In this document: piece after piece, positions 27,457 to 38,295 of the stretch
Layout: the number at the start of each line of letters is the position of its first letter
How positions within the stretch are numbered: the stretch's first letter is position 1
Assembly: GCF_030689025.1 (NCBI RefSeq)
Contig: NZ_JAUYWA010000002.1
Location: forward strand, 1 to 64,000
Origin: Oceanobacter sp. 1_MG-2023
GTDB lineage: Bacteria; Pseudomonadota; Gammaproteobacteria; Pseudomonadales; Oceanobacteraceae
Length of the DNA stretch: 64,000 nucleotides
Direction: 5' to 3'
The notes under the pieces: model-generated
Told to the model about the DNA's origin: nothing
What the model saw: only the letters and a program-made list of their open reading frames with translations
Database searches by the model: none
Position numbers and translations under genes: made by a program

Positions 27457-30236
27457 TGAGCGCCCAGCACCCGACCGGCTGGCGGACCCTGGGCGCGTGG
27501 CTGTGCCGCGGCTTGGCGGCCGTCGGGTTATTGGTTATCTGCCTGCTGATTCTGGTGCTGGTGTCATTACCGGCCTTGGTCAAATCGGCTGCCAACCAGT
27601 GGCTGCCCAGCCTGGTGCAGCAAGTGACCGGTATTGAAGTCAGCTGGCATATCAAGACCCTGCAACTGGATCGGCTCGAACTGGATTACCTGTCAGCCCG
27701 GCTAACCGATGGCACCACTCTGGCTTTGCAGGACGCGCGCCTGCAATACGACTCCATCGGACTACTGGGCGGCCAGCTGGAGCAACTGCAGATTCACGAA
27801 TTGAATATTGTGCTCGGCAGTACCAGCACCCAACTGGCGACAGCGCACGCAGACAGCACTGAAGCCGCTGCCCGCGCACAGCTGGAAAGTGAGTGGATCG
27901 AGTTACCAGAATTAAGTCAGCTACTGACCACTCTGCCGATCAACGATATAGCCATTGATACTCTGCGCATCGAACATCCCCAATTACACGCCCGACTCAG
28001 TGCCCACCTGAACTCACAACGCTGGCAACTGCTCGGACAATTAACCCCTTTTCCTGCCGAGGCAAGCGCAAGCACAAGCAGCACCGCACCGTGGAACCTG
28101 AACCTGCAGTTACTGGCTGACGGCCAGATTCTGGCGCAAATCTCCGACCAGTCGACCCTGCTGGCACACTGGTTTGTCCAGCTGCAACAGGATGACACCA
28201 CCACCCAGGCTAACGTTCGTCAGGTACTGGTACTGCCGGAGTTATCCCGCCAGGCCTATCGACTCCCCCACGACCTGCGCCAGCTATTCAGCTCCCACCC
28301 CGTGTTGTCAGCACTCGAAACACTGGAATCCACTGCCACCCTGTCGGTAAACAACCGGTTTCGTTTTCCTCAAGATCTGCAGGTGGAGTCGACCACCCTT
28401 TTAACCATGCGCCCCGGCCAACACCAGCTCAGTCGCGAGCTCCCCGATACAACGATTGAAGCCCTGACTGACACCGGTCACCGCCTCGGCCAATGGCAAT
28501 TCAGTCTGCAACACCAACAGGATGCCTGGCACAGCCAGCTCAGTGGCCCAGCCATCCGTCTGCGCCAACCAGGCCAGAGCGTTCACATATCACCATGGCA
28601 GGCGACGATGCAATGCGACCGGTTGCTGACGGACTGCCAGGCCAAGACCCAGCCCGGTATGCACTTCCAGTGGCAAGACCAGGACCAGACCCGCATTGAC
28701 AGCCAGATCACGGTACCGATGCAGCTGCAGTGGCACAGCCTCAGCACCGCCAGCCACCCCATGCTCTCGGCCCAGATACAACTGGCCGCCACCGGCACGC
28801 TGAACAGCACCGGCCTGACCAGCGCCTGGGACCTCACCAGTCATCTACAGCTCACCCTTAACCCGACCGGCCCGATTACACTGCAACTGGACAACACCCG
28901 GATCAACGCCCAGCCACAGCCGATTGAACAGTGGCAACTGTCTGACCTGCAGCTGCGCCAAAGCGAGCACTTGCTGGCGACCTGGGACACGGAGAACAGC
29001 ACCGCCCCCTTTGCCGCCCTGACGGAGCTGGCGTTCGACCTGTCACCGCTGACGGCCCGACAAGAAGATCGGGTAATCCGTACCGGTGCATCACAGCTCG
29101 GCTGTATGCTCGATCTGGCAAAACCACGCTGTCAGTTACGGCTGCTGTTGCGACCATCCCAATGGCAACAGTGGCCCTTGCCTGATGCTCGCCTGACGGC
29201 CAACCTTCGCTACCATGTTGCCACCACCCGACTGACCGCCAACCCCGAGCTGCGCCTGGGCAACGGCGAGTTACAATTACGTAGCCAGCTGCAGCACCAG
29301 CTCGATTCCGGTATTGGCTCCTGGCAATTCCAGCTACTGAACAGCAGCATCGTCTGGAGCCAGCTGGGGCTGAACAGCATGCCCAATCTGACCGGTGTCG
29401 AGATTCTCAGTGGTGAGCTGTCTGGCCAGGGCTGGGTTGACTGGGATCTGGAACAACAGCGCATCCAGCCCGATATCATGTTACGCGGTGACAATATCAG
29501 CCTGGTCTACGACAACCGCATCACCCTGGATCGCTGGCAATTCCTGATGGCCATGCGCTCCGACGCAGACCAGCACTATCAGATCAACAGCCAGATCAGT
29601 GGCAGCACCCTGAACACTGGCGTCGAGCTGTCCGAACTGCTGGCCCGGGCCGACATCACCCTGCCCCAGGATTTCAGCTGGGCAACGGCCAATGTCCACG
29701 AACTGCATACCCGGTTACTGGGTGGCCGGATTTATATTCCAGCCGTGCAATACGACAGCCGCAAAGAGATCAACTCCTTCGGTATTGCCATTGAACAACT
29801 GCAGCTGGGCAGTCTGGCCAGGCTGGAACCCAGTGCCGAACTGGATGCCGACGGTCTGCTCGACGGTGCCTTGCCGATTGTCCTGACCCCGCAAGGCCCC
29901 AGCATTCCTGCCGGTAATCTGTTTGCCCGCGCTCCCGGTGGCACCATTCGTTATCAGACTGACGCCAGCGAAGCCCTCAAACAAAGCGACCCCAGCGTCG
30001 CCCTGGCCATGCAGTTACTGGAAAACTTCCACTTCAAGGAACTCAAATCCGGGGTACGCTACCAACCCGATGGCGCGCTTAATCTCAGTTTGCAGTTTGA
30101 AGGCAACAACCCTGATTTTTTTGACGGCCAGGCCACCCACCTCAACGTCAATCTGGAATACAACCTGCTCGATTTGCTCTCGAGTCTGCGGGTCGCCGAC
30201 GACGTGATCAACCGGCTGGAACAGAAATACCAATAG
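27456..30236 (+). CDS. ydbH: YdbH-like AsmA-family envelope protein
   Basis: The 926-residue protein has one N-terminal transmembrane helix (about 17-40, with LLVICLLILVLVSLPALV) and a long periplasmic region rich in beta strands, Gln and Leu. YdbH in E. coli is one of the AsmA-like proteins (with TamB and YhdP) that carry phospholipids to the outer membrane. The C-terminal segment is family-typical: LPIVLTPQGPSIPAGNLFAR, then GGTIRY and the ending NLEYNLLDLLSSLRVADDV. In E. coli the gene is linked to ynbE and ydbL; those are not seen here. Translationally coupled to rpiA. Confidence 0.83.
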   Translation: MSAQHPTGWRTLGAWLCRGLAAVGLLVICLLILVLVSLPALVKSAANQWLPSLVQQVTGIEVSWHIKTLQLDRLELDYLSARLTDGTTLALQDARLQYDSIGLLGGQLEQLQIHELNIVLGSTSTQLATAHADSTEAAARAQLESEWIELPELSQLLTTLPINDIAIDTLRIEHPQLHARLSAHLNSQRWQLLGQLTPFPAEASASTSSTAPWNLNLQLLADGQILAQISDQSTLLAHWFVQLQQDDTTTQANVRQVLVLPELSRQAYRLPHDLRQLFSSHPVLSALETLESTATLSVNNRFRFPQDLQVESTTLLTMRPGQHQLSRELPDTTIEALTDTGHRLGQWQFSLQHQQDAWHSQLSGPAIRLRQPGQSVHISPWQATMQCDRLLTDCQAKTQPGMHFQWQDQDQTRIDSQITVPMQLQWHSLSTASHPMLSAQIQLAATGTLNSTGLTSAWDLTSHLQLTLNPTGPITLQLDNTRINAQPQPIEQWQLSDLQLRQSEHLLATWDTENSTAPFAALTELAFDLSPLTARQEDRVIRTGASQLGCMLDLAKPRCQLRLLLRPSQWQQWPLPDARLTANLRYHVATTRLTANPELRLGNGELQLRSQLQHQLDSGIGSWQFQLLNSSIVWSQLGLNSMPNLTGVEILSGELSGQGWVDWDLEQQRIQPDIMLRGDNISLVYDNRITLDRWQFLMAMRSDADQHYQINSQISGSTLNTGVELSELLARADITLPQDFSWATANVHELHTRLLGGRIYIPAVQYDSRKEINSFGIAIEQLQLGSLARLEPSAELDADGLLDGALPIVLTPQGPSIPAGNLFARAPGGTIRYQTDASEALKQSDPSVALAMQLLENFHFKELKSGVRYQPDGALNLSLQFEGNNPDFFDGQATHLNVNLEYNLLDLLSSLRVADDVINRLEQKYQ

Positions 30237-30333
30237 CTGTTGGTCCGGCCACGGTTCCGCTCTGGGCACCGGATCAAACCCGACAGGACGGCGGCGGATA
30301 TTTTGCCGTAAAACCGTCATGTTCTTGCTCTAG

Positions 30334-31464
<1,131 letters not shown>

Positions 31465-31473
31465 GGAAGCCGA

Positions 31474-33573
31474 ATGAGCGACGTACAGACAACCGAAGCA
31501 CCTATCGATCTGAGCAGCAGCGAATACTACTTCAATCGTGAATTGAGCCATTTGCAGTTCAATATCCGGGTACTGGAGCAAGCACTGGATGAAAGCCATC
31601 CACTGCTTGATCGCCTGTTTTTCCTGTGCATTTTCAGCCGCAACCTGGATGAGTTCTACGAAGTCCGGGTCGCCAACCTGACACAGCAACTCACCTTCGC
31701 CCGTGAACAGGCCGGTGCCGATGGCATGCATCCACAGCAGGTTCTGAGTGCGATTCATACCCTGTGCAGCGAAACCGTCGAGCGTCAGTATCGTATTCTC
31801 AATGAAACCATTCTGCCGGCGCTGGAGCAGGAAAATGTTCACTTCCAGCGACGCCGGGACTGGACCGAAGAGCAGCGGCTCTGGGTAGAAGAATATTTTC
31901 GCGACAGCATTCAGCCACTGGTCAGTCCGATTGGTCTCGATCCTTCCCATCCGTTCCCACGACTGGTCAACAAGAGCCTGAATTTTATTGTGGAGCTGGA
32001 CGGCAAGGATGCCTTTGGCCGTGAAACCGGCCTGGCGATTATTCCGGCACCACGTTCCCTGCCGCGCATCATCCGGATTCCAGATCATCTCACCAGCGGT
32101 GGCGACCACTTTATTTTCCTGTCCTCTATGATTCACGAGCATGCCGCTGAGCTGTTCCCAGGCATGAAGGTCAAAGGCTGTTACCAGTTCCGGGTAACCC
32201 GTAACGCGGATCTGGAGATCGACGAAGACGGCACCAACGATCTAGCCTCCGCGCTTGAAGATGAGTTGCACTCCCGTAACTTCGGTGAAGAGATGCGACT
32301 GGAAGTGGCCGACAACTGCCCGTCCGAGCTGGTGAACTTCTTGCTGCACAAGTTCAACCTGGCGGCCAACGATCTGTATATGGTGAATGGTCCGGTGAAT
32401 CTGGGCCGCATGATGGAAGTGATTGGCCAGATCAATCGCCCCGACTTGCAATACACGCCATTCACTCCTGGCCTACCCAAGAACATCAAGTTCAAAAAGA
32501 GCATTTTTGAAAGCATGCGCGAACGCGACACGCTGCTCTTACACCCGTTCGAATCCTTTACCCCTGTCGTCGACCTGCTGCGAGAAGCCGCCAAAGATCC
32601 TGCGGTACGCGCCATCAAGCAGACGCTGTACCGTACCGGTGCCAAGTCTGAAATTGTTAACGCCCTGGTCGACGCCGCCCGCAGTGGCAAGGAAGTCACG
32701 GTTGTAATCGAGCTGCGCGCGCGATTCGACGAAGAAGAAAATCTCTACCTTGCCAATCGCCTGCAAGAAGCCGGAGCGGTGGTGGTGTACGGTGTAGTTG
32801 GGTATAAGACCCACGCCAAGATGATGCTGATCGTGCGCAAGGAAGAAGATCGCTACAAACGCTACGTGCATCTGGGAACGGGCAACTATCACGCTGGTAA
32901 CGCCCGTGCTTACACCGATTACAGCTTCCTCACCAGTAACGATGTGATTGGTGAAGATGTCGCCGCGGTGTTCCAGCAGCTGACGGGCATGGGCGCAGCA
33001 CTGAAAATCAAGAAGCTGTTTCACGCTCCCTTTACCTTGCACAAGAAACTGATCGAACTGGTTGATCGCGAACGCAGCCATGCCGAAGCAGGTCTGCCAG
33101 CACTGATTCGCCTGAAAGCCAATGGCTTGACGGAACCCAAGCTGATCCGGGCGCTGTACAAGGCGTCTCAGGCAGGGGTGAAGGTGGAGTTGATTATCCG
33201 TGGCATGTGCTGCCTGAGACCGGGAGTACCAGGTGTTTCCGAAAACATTGAAGTGCGCTCCATTATTGGCCGCTTTCTTGAACACACCCGGGTGTATTAC
33301 TTCCTCAATAATGGCAAGGACGAAGTCTACGCTGCCAGTGCAGACCTGATGGAGCGTAACCTGCTCAACCGGGTTGAAACGGCCTTTCCGATCGAAAGCA
33401 ACAAACTGAAAGAGCGCGTCAAGTCTGAGCTTGAAGCCTATATGCTCGACAACAGCCAGGCCTGGATCTTACAGTCGGATGGCCGTTACCTGCGCAGCGA
33501 GCCAGCAGAGGGCGAAGAAGTTATCCGCGCGCAAAATATCCTGTTGGCGACACTCGCCACAACCTCAAGCTAG
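31474..33573 (+). CDS. ppk: Polyphosphate kinase 1
   Basis: PPK1 builds polyphosphate from ATP. The 699 residues carry the N-terminal domain starting YFNRELSHLQFN, the nucleotide segments FYEVRVANL and LYRTG, and the phospholipase-D-like histidine motifs GYKTHAKM (the autophosphorylated His) and HLGTGNYH. AAGGAAG precedes the ATG; it is probably cotranscribed with hemB. It converges with ppx, which degrades the product. Confidence 0.97.
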   Translation: MSDVQTTEAPIDLSSSEYYFNRELSHLQFNIRVLEQALDESHPLLDRLFFLCIFSRNLDEFYEVRVANLTQQLTFAREQAGADGMHPQQVLSAIHTLCSETVERQYRILNETILPALEQENVHFQRRRDWTEEQRLWVEEYFRDSIQPLVSPIGLDPSHPFPRLVNKSLNFIVELDGKDAFGRETGLAIIPAPRSLPRIIRIPDHLTSGGDHFIFLSSMIHEHAAELFPGMKVKGCYQFRVTRNADLEIDEDGTNDLASALEDELHSRNFGEEMRLEVADNCPSELVNFLLHKFNLAANDLYMVNGPVNLGRMMEVIGQINRPDLQYTPFTPGLPKNIKFKKSIFESMRERDTLLLHPFESFTPVVDLLREAAKDPAVRAIKQTLYRTGAKSEIVNALVDAARSGKEVTVVIELRARFDEEENLYLANRLQEAGAVVVYGVVGYKTHAKMMLIVRKEEDRYKRYVHLGTGNYHAGNARAYTDYSFLTSNDVIGEDVAAVFQQLTGMGAALKIKKLFHAPFTLHKKLIELVDRERSHAEAGLPALIRLKANGLTEPKLIRALYKASQAGVKVELIIRGMCCLRPGVPGVSENIEVRSIIGRFLEHTRVYYFLNNGKDEVYAASADLMERNLLNRVETAFPIESNKLKERVKSELEAYMLDNSQAWILQSDGRYLRSEPAEGEEVIRAQNILLATLATTSS

Positions 33574-33584
33574 CCTTTCAAGCC

Positions 33585-33608
33585 CGCCTCGGCCGCCAGG
33601 CCGAGGCG
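33585..33608. terminator. GC-rich hairpin between converging ppk and ppx
   Basis: CGCCTCGGC (33585-33593) pairs perfectly with GCCGAGGCG (33600-33608) around a six-base loop. There is no T tract on either side, so it is at best a weak or Rho-assisted terminator, or a 3' end stabiliser. Confidence 0.45.
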
Positions 33609-33639
33609 ACTGCTCACCCGTCGTCGATGCTGGCACCGG

Positions 33640-35151
33640 TTACTCAACCGTCAGTGTCATACCCGCCGCTTTCTGGTAATCCACTTCCGCCATCAAGTCA
33701 CCCGCCGTCAACGAATGCCCTGCCAGCCAGCCAGCCGGCAGTGTCAGGCTTAGCGAGTCATGGTCACCGGCAATAACCTTCAGTTCCGGCACCGGTACCG
33801 GATGTGCTCCCCGACCATGATTCAGAATCACCGCAATACGTAACAAGCGCGTCAGCTGGATAACAAAAGCCCGGCTTTCCGGAGACAGGGTTGCAAATTC
33901 ACCCAGATTGAATTTACGTCGGTGACAACGTACCAGGGCCGCCAGTTTGGCTTGCCCTTGGCGGGTAAAGCCCAGCATATCGGCATGCTGCAGCAGATAA
34001 GCACCATGTTTATGGAATCCGCTATGCGACAGGCTCAGTCCAATTTCATGCAACTCGGCCCCCCACAACAGCCAGCGCACCTGGCTCTCCTCCAGACCAA
34101 GATCCTGGTACACCTGCAGAAACAATGCACGGGCCATATCACTGACTCTGGCGGACTGGGCCTCATCGATATAGAAACGCTCCTGCAAGGAACGCACAGT
34201 GCGCTGACGCACATCTTCATGGCTTGAGCGTCCAAACAGATCCCATAGTGCGCCTTCACGCAAGGCGCCGTCGGAATACACCATGTGTTCGATATCGAAG
34301 GTATCAAAAACAGCGGTCAAGATAGCAAGGCCACCAATAAAGACCTGCCGACGCTCAACCTTTACACCAGGCAAAACCACATCATCCAGCGTCTCGAACT
34401 GCAGCGTTTGTTTGCGCAGCTTTTTTAACGCCTGGCGGGTAATGCCTTCGGTTGACCAGCCAAATTCCACCACGGATTGCTCTACTGCGCGGATCGTACC
34501 GGATGAGCCGACAACGTTTTGCCAACCAAGATGCTTGTAGTCGGTTTCAATATGCAGCAATTCCTGACGAGCCGCCGCCACCGCCCGCTCAAACGCGGCT
34601 TCGGTAATCTGGCCATCAGCAAAAAAGCGCCGGGTAAACGACACACACCCCATATGCAGGCTTTCCAGCGCCTTGGGTTCAAAGCGTTCACCAATAATAA
34701 ATTCGGTACTGCCGCCACCAATATCCACCACCAGCCGGTTACCGACATCGTCGGCCAACGTATGCGCCACACCCAGGTAAATCAGGCGGGCTTCTTCGCG
34801 CCCGGCGATCACCTCAATGGGGTAACCCAGCACCGCTTCGGCACGATCGATAAAGTCTTGCCGGTTGCGAGCGGCCCGTAACGCATTGGTGGCCAGTACG
34901 GTTACTCTGGTGGAGTCCATACCTTGCAAGTGTTGGCCAAATTCACGCAAACAATCCAGACCACGCTGCTGGGCCTCTTCAGACAACATGAACTCGTCAT
35001 CCAGGCCTGCAGCCAGCTGAACTTTTTGTCCGCGCCGCTCCAGAGTACGAAATTCACCATGAAATTCGCGGGCGATGACCATATGAAAACTGTTGGAGCC
35101 CAGATCAACCGCTGCAATCAATTCGCCTGGCTGGGCTGAGGAATCTGACAT
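33640..35151 (-). CDS. ppx: Exopolyphosphatase (Ppx/GppA family)
   Basis: The enzyme removes terminal phosphate from polyphosphate and may also act on pppGpp. With the start at ATG 35151 it has 503 residues; the frame is open to 35259. Actin-like ATPase motifs are present: AAVDLGSNSFHMVIA at the N terminus, the catalytic Glu in the loop ending GREEARLIYLG, and VDIGGGSTEFIIG. The C-terminal HD-like domain contains LLWGAELHEIGLSLSHSGFH. It converges with ppk and diverges from trxA. Confidence 0.94.
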   Translation of the reverse strand: MSDSSAQPGELIAAVDLGSNSFHMVIAREFHGEFRTLERRGQKVQLAAGLDDEFMLSEEAQQRGLDCLREFGQHLQGMDSTRVTVLATNALRAARNRQDFIDRAEAVLGYPIEVIAGREEARLIYLGVAHTLADDVGNRLVVDIGGGSTEFIIGERFEPKALESLHMGCVSFTRRFFADGQITEAAFERAVAAARQELLHIETDYKHLGWQNVVGSSGTIRAVEQSVVEFGWSTEGITRQALKKLRKQTLQFETLDDVVLPGVKVERRQVFIGGLAILTAVFDTFDIEHMVYSDGALREGALWDLFGRSSHEDVRQRTVRSLQERFYIDEAQSARVSDMARALFLQVYQDLGLEESQVRWLLWGAELHEIGLSLSHSGFHKHGAYLLQHADMLGFTRQGQAKLAALVRCHRRKFNLGEFATLSPESRAFVIQLTRLLRIAVILNHGRGAHPVPVPELKVIAGDHDSLSLTLPAGWLAGHSLTAGDLMAEVDYQKAAGMTLTVE

Positions 35152-35248
35152 AACTCGAAGTCCTGAAACTGTCTTTTTTTGAGGGCAGGCCACGAATATG
35201 CAACTCACAGGGGCAGGCGTCCAGTAGATCTTTGCGCTATCTCTGCGA

Positions 35249-35276
35249 TTGATTCCCACAGAAGCCCGCGTACAAT
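35249..35276 (+). promoter_or_regulatory. Candidate trxA promoter
   Basis: TTGATT (35249-35254), a 16-base spacer and TACAAT (35271-35276) lie 36 bases before the trxA ATG, which is preceded by AAGGGG. Confidence 0.6.
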
Positions 35277-35312
35277 GACATAAATTATGACCTCAACACG
35301 CAAGGGGAAACC

Positions 35313-35639
35313 ATGAGCGATCTCATCACAATGACGAGTGACGACAGTTTTGAAACAGATGTACTGGCCAGCGACCTGCCTGTACTGGTGGATTTTTGGG
35401 CTGAATGGTGTGGTCCATGTAAGATGATCGCCCCGGTATTGGAAGAAATTGCTGAAGAGTTCAAAGGCCAGTTAAAAATAGCCAAACTGAATATCGATCA
35501 GAATGAAGCCACTGCACCCAAATACGGCATCCGTAGCATCCCGACTCTGATTCTGTTCAAAGGCGGCAACGTCGAAGCCACCAAAATTGGCGCCATGAGC
35601 AAATCGGAACTGACAGCATTTATCCAGCAAGCCCTGTAA
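35313..35639 (+). CDS. trxA: Thioredoxin 1
   Basis: A 108-residue cytoplasmic thiol-disulfide reductant with the WCGPC active site (C33, C36), the preceding [11 protein letters not shown] context, and the cis-proline segment RSIPTL. The trxA-rho order is the same as in E. coli and Pseudomonas. A long hairpin follows 20 bases after the stop. Confidence 0.98.
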   Translation: MSDLITMTSDDSFETDVLASDLPVLVDFWAEWCGPCKMIAPVLEEIAEEFKGQLKIAKLNIDQNEATAPKYGIRSIPTLILFKGGNVEATKIGAMSKSELTAFIQQAL

Positions 35640-35659
35640 ATGCGACTTGCTTGACACGT

Positions 35660-35701
35660 CCAACCAACCCCAAAATGGTTCAACATTTTTGGGTTGGTTG
35701 G
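35660..35701. other. 18-bp inverted repeat between trxA and rho
   Basis: The left arm (35660-35677, starting CCAACCAACCC) and right arm (35684-35701) pair at 17 of 18 positions around a GTTCAA loop. An A/T block lies inside the stem rather than after it, so it is not a classical terminator. It may end the trxA transcript, protect its 3' end, or belong to the rho leader, where rho autoregulation takes place in other bacteria. Confidence 0.75.
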
Positions 35702-35824
35702 ACTGGACACCCCCGGACATTGGGTCTATAGTTTCTGTACGCCTTGGGTTCTCCAAAGTTTTTCTCCTCTTGATATCATTCAAGCTCCGCCCCAACACCC
35801 ACTAAATTGCATCTATCTGTCCCT

Positions 35825-37087
35825 ATGAATCTTTCCGACCTTAAATTGAAAGCCGTTCCTGAGCTCTTGGCTATCGCCAAGGAAATGAGTCTCGAGAACG
35901 TTAGCCGTACCCGCAAACAAGATATTATCTTTGCCATTCTCAAGCATCATGCCAAGGGCGGAGAAGATATTTATGGTGATGGGGTGCTGGAAATCCTGCA
36001 AGACGGGTTTGGTTTTTTAAGAAGCTCCAACAGTTCTTATCTTGCCGGCCCTGATGATATCTATGTTTCACCCAGCCAGATTCGACGCTTCAATCTGCGC
36101 AAGGGTGACAAGATAGCAGGCAAGATCCGGCCTCCCAAGGATGGCGAACGTTATTTTGCGATGTTGAAAGTCGCTGAGATTAACGACGACAAACCTGAAA
36201 ACGCCAAATCCAAAATCCTGTTTGAAAACCTCACCCCCCTCTTCCCCGATCATCGTTTCTTCCTTGAACAAGGTAATGGTTCAACCGAAGATCTCTCTTC
36301 CCGAGTACTCGATCTGGTAGCACCCATTGGTAAAGGCCAGCGTGGTTTGATTGTCGCGCCACCCAAAGCCGGTAAAACCATGCTGCTGCAAACCATCGCC
36401 CAATCCATCACCCGTAACAATCCGGAATGTGATGTGATTGTGCTGCTGATTGATGAGCGTCCGGAAGAAGTAACCGAAATGAAACGTTCGGTACGTGGTG
36501 AAGTGGTTGCCTCCACCTTTGATGAGCCACCTGCGCGCCATGTTCAGGTTGCTGAAATGGTGATTGAAAAAGCCAAGCGCCTGGTTGAACACAAACGTGA
36601 CGTGGTGATCCTGCTGGATTCCATTACCCGTCTGGCACGTGCCTACAACACCGTCGTCCCCAGCTCAGGCAAGGTACTGACCGGTGGTGTCGATGCCAAT
36701 GCACTGGAAAAACCAAAACGTTTCTTCGGCTCTGCCCGTAACGTGGAAGAAGGTGGTTCCCTGACGATTATCGCTACCGCCCTGGTCGACACCGGCTCCA
36801 AAATGGACGAAGTGATCTATGAGGAATTCAAGGGTACCGGTAACCAGGAACTGCACCTCGATCGCAAGATCGCCGAAAAACGCATCTACCCAGCCATCAA
36901 TATTCGTCGCTCCGGTACACGCCGTGAGGACATCATGTTTGATGAGTCTTCGCTACAGCGTCTGTGGATTTTGCGTAAACTGCTGACCGAAATGGAAGAT
37001 GTGCAATCGATTGAATTCTTGCTGGGCAAATTGAGCCAAACCAAGACCAACGATGAGTTCTTCGACTCCATGCGTGGCGGCAAATAA
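35825..37087 (+). CDS. rho: Transcription termination factor Rho
   Basis: Rho is the hexameric RNA helicase that ends transcription. Starting at ATG 35825 it has 420 residues, close to the usual 419. Features are the N-terminal RNA-binding region ([13 protein letters not shown]), the ATP-binding loop APPKAGKT (178-185), the [10 protein letters not shown] segment and the C-terminal translocation part. An upstream in-frame TTG (35807) is unlikely. It ends 61 bases before a strong terminator shared with the converging rpoH. Confidence 0.98.
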   Translation: MNLSDLKLKAVPELLAIAKEMSLENVSRTRKQDIIFAILKHHAKGGEDIYGDGVLEILQDGFGFLRSSNSSYLAGPDDIYVSPSQIRRFNLRKGDKIAGKIRPPKDGERYFAMLKVAEINDDKPENAKSKILFENLTPLFPDHRFFLEQGNGSTEDLSSRVLDLVAPIGKGQRGLIVAPPKAGKTMLLQTIAQSITRNNPECDVIVLLIDERPEEVTEMKRSVRGEVVASTFDEPPARHVQVAEMVIEKAKRLVEHKRDVVILLDSITRLARAYNTVVPSSGKVLTGGVDANALEKPKRFFGSARNVEEGGSLTIIATALVDTGSKMDEVIYEEFKGTGNQELHLDRKIAEKRIYPAINIRRSGTRREDIMFDESSLQRLWILRKLLTEMEDVQSIEFLLGKLSQTKTNDEFFDSMRGGK

Positions 37088-37147
37088 TTTGTTACGCCCT
37101 TGATGCTTTTTGGCCCTGCCGGACAAAACCGGAACAAGGGTTAAAAC

Positions 37148-37190
37148 AGCCATAAAAAAAGCCACCCGAGCGGTGGCTTTTTTTATGGCT
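37148..37190. terminator. Strong bidirectional terminator between rho and rpoH
   Basis: A perfect 19-bp stem (37148-37166 with 37172-37190) has a CGAGC loop. It includes an A7/T7 block, so that each strand shows GCCACC/GGTGGC followed by seven T. It should terminate both converging genes. Confidence 0.94.
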
Positions 37191-37257
37191 TGAATTTATA
37201 CCTTGAAACATGAAACAGACTGACGGACCCGGCTGACCCCAGCCAGCCAAACGCAGA

Positions 37258-38130
37258 TCAGATTGCCGGAATCAGGCTACCGCCCATGGCATTCTTGAGC
37301 TTTTTCATGGCGTTCTTTTCCAGCTGACGAATACGCTCAGCGGAAACATTGTAAATCGCCGCCAGCTCATGCAGGGTCGCCTTTTCATCGCTCAGCCAAC
37401 GCTGCTGCAGAATCGCCCGACTGCGGTCATCCAGATCACTCAACGCCGAGCTTAAACGTTCGCTGGCATCCTGCTCATAATTATCGGCTTCGACGGTCAG
37501 TGCCGGATCAGCACTTTTATCTTCCAGATAATACGCAGGGGCCTGATAGGCGGAATCATCATCGTCATCGACACCGGCATCAAACGCCGCATCGTAAGCA
37601 TTCAGCCGGCCTTCCATCTCGAATACCGTACGGGTTTCAACCCCCAGGTCGGCAGCGATGGATTTGGCTTCTGCCTGGCTCAACCAACCCAGACGCTTCT
37701 TCTGGCTACGCAGATTAAAAAACAGTTTGCGTTGTGACTTGGTGGTAGCCACTTTGACGATACGCCAGTTACGCAGGATAAATTCGTGAATTTCGGCCTT
37801 GATCCAGTGCACCGCAAATGACACCAAACGCACACCCACTTCCGGGTTAAAACGTTTGACGGCCTTCATCAGACCAACATTACCTTCCTGGATCAGATCG
37901 GACTGGTTCAGCCCATAGCCGGAATAGCTGCGGGCAATGTGAACAACGAAGCGCAAGTGAGCCATAACCAGTCGACGCGCCGCTTCCAGATCTTCCTGGT
38001 AGTGCAGGCGGTTGGCCAGCTCTCGCTCTTCTTCAACACTCAGAATAGGAATCGCATTAACCGTTGAAATGTATGCCTCGAGATTGGCTCCCGGGGACAG
38101 TGCATCGACGGCTTGCAAGCCTTTGTTCAT
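37258..38130 (-). CDS. rpoH: RNA polymerase sigma-32 (heat shock)
   Basis: RpoH directs transcription of heat-shock genes. The 290 residues start at ATG 38130, which has GGAG seven bases upstream; in-frame starts further up (38142, 38169) lack this. Visible are region 2 ([16 protein letters not shown]...[14 protein letters not shown]), the RpoH box QRKLFFNLR and the region 4 helix-turn-helix ([19 protein letters not shown]). The order ftsY-ftsE-ftsX-rpoH is conserved in gammaproteobacteria. Its mRNA may be read into from ftsX as well as from its own promoter. Confidence 0.98.
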   Translation of the reverse strand: MNKGLQAVDALSPGANLEAYISTVNAIPILSVEEERELANRLHYQEDLEAARRLVMAHLRFVVHIARSYSGYGLNQSDLIQEGNVGLMKAVKRFNPEVGVRLVSFAVHWIKAEIHEFILRNWRIVKVATTKSQRKLFFNLRSQKKRLGWLSQAEAKSIAADLGVETRTVFEMEGRLNAYDAAFDAGVDDDDDSAYQAPAYYLEDKSADPALTVEADNYEQDASERLSSALSDLDDRSRAILQQRWLSDEKATLHELAAIYNVSAERIRQLEKNAMKKLKNAMGGSLIPAI

Positions 38131-38295
38131 TACATACTCCATTAGCGACAAGGTAGCGAATTGCTCCACCGCATAAACTGTGGCGAGGTTCGCTACAGAA
38201 TCTGAATTTCAGGGTCAGTGTAGCACCCGGATTCTCCGACATCCAAGGCAGCACTGAGTTCCATTACAGCAACAATAACGGCATAAGTCACACTA

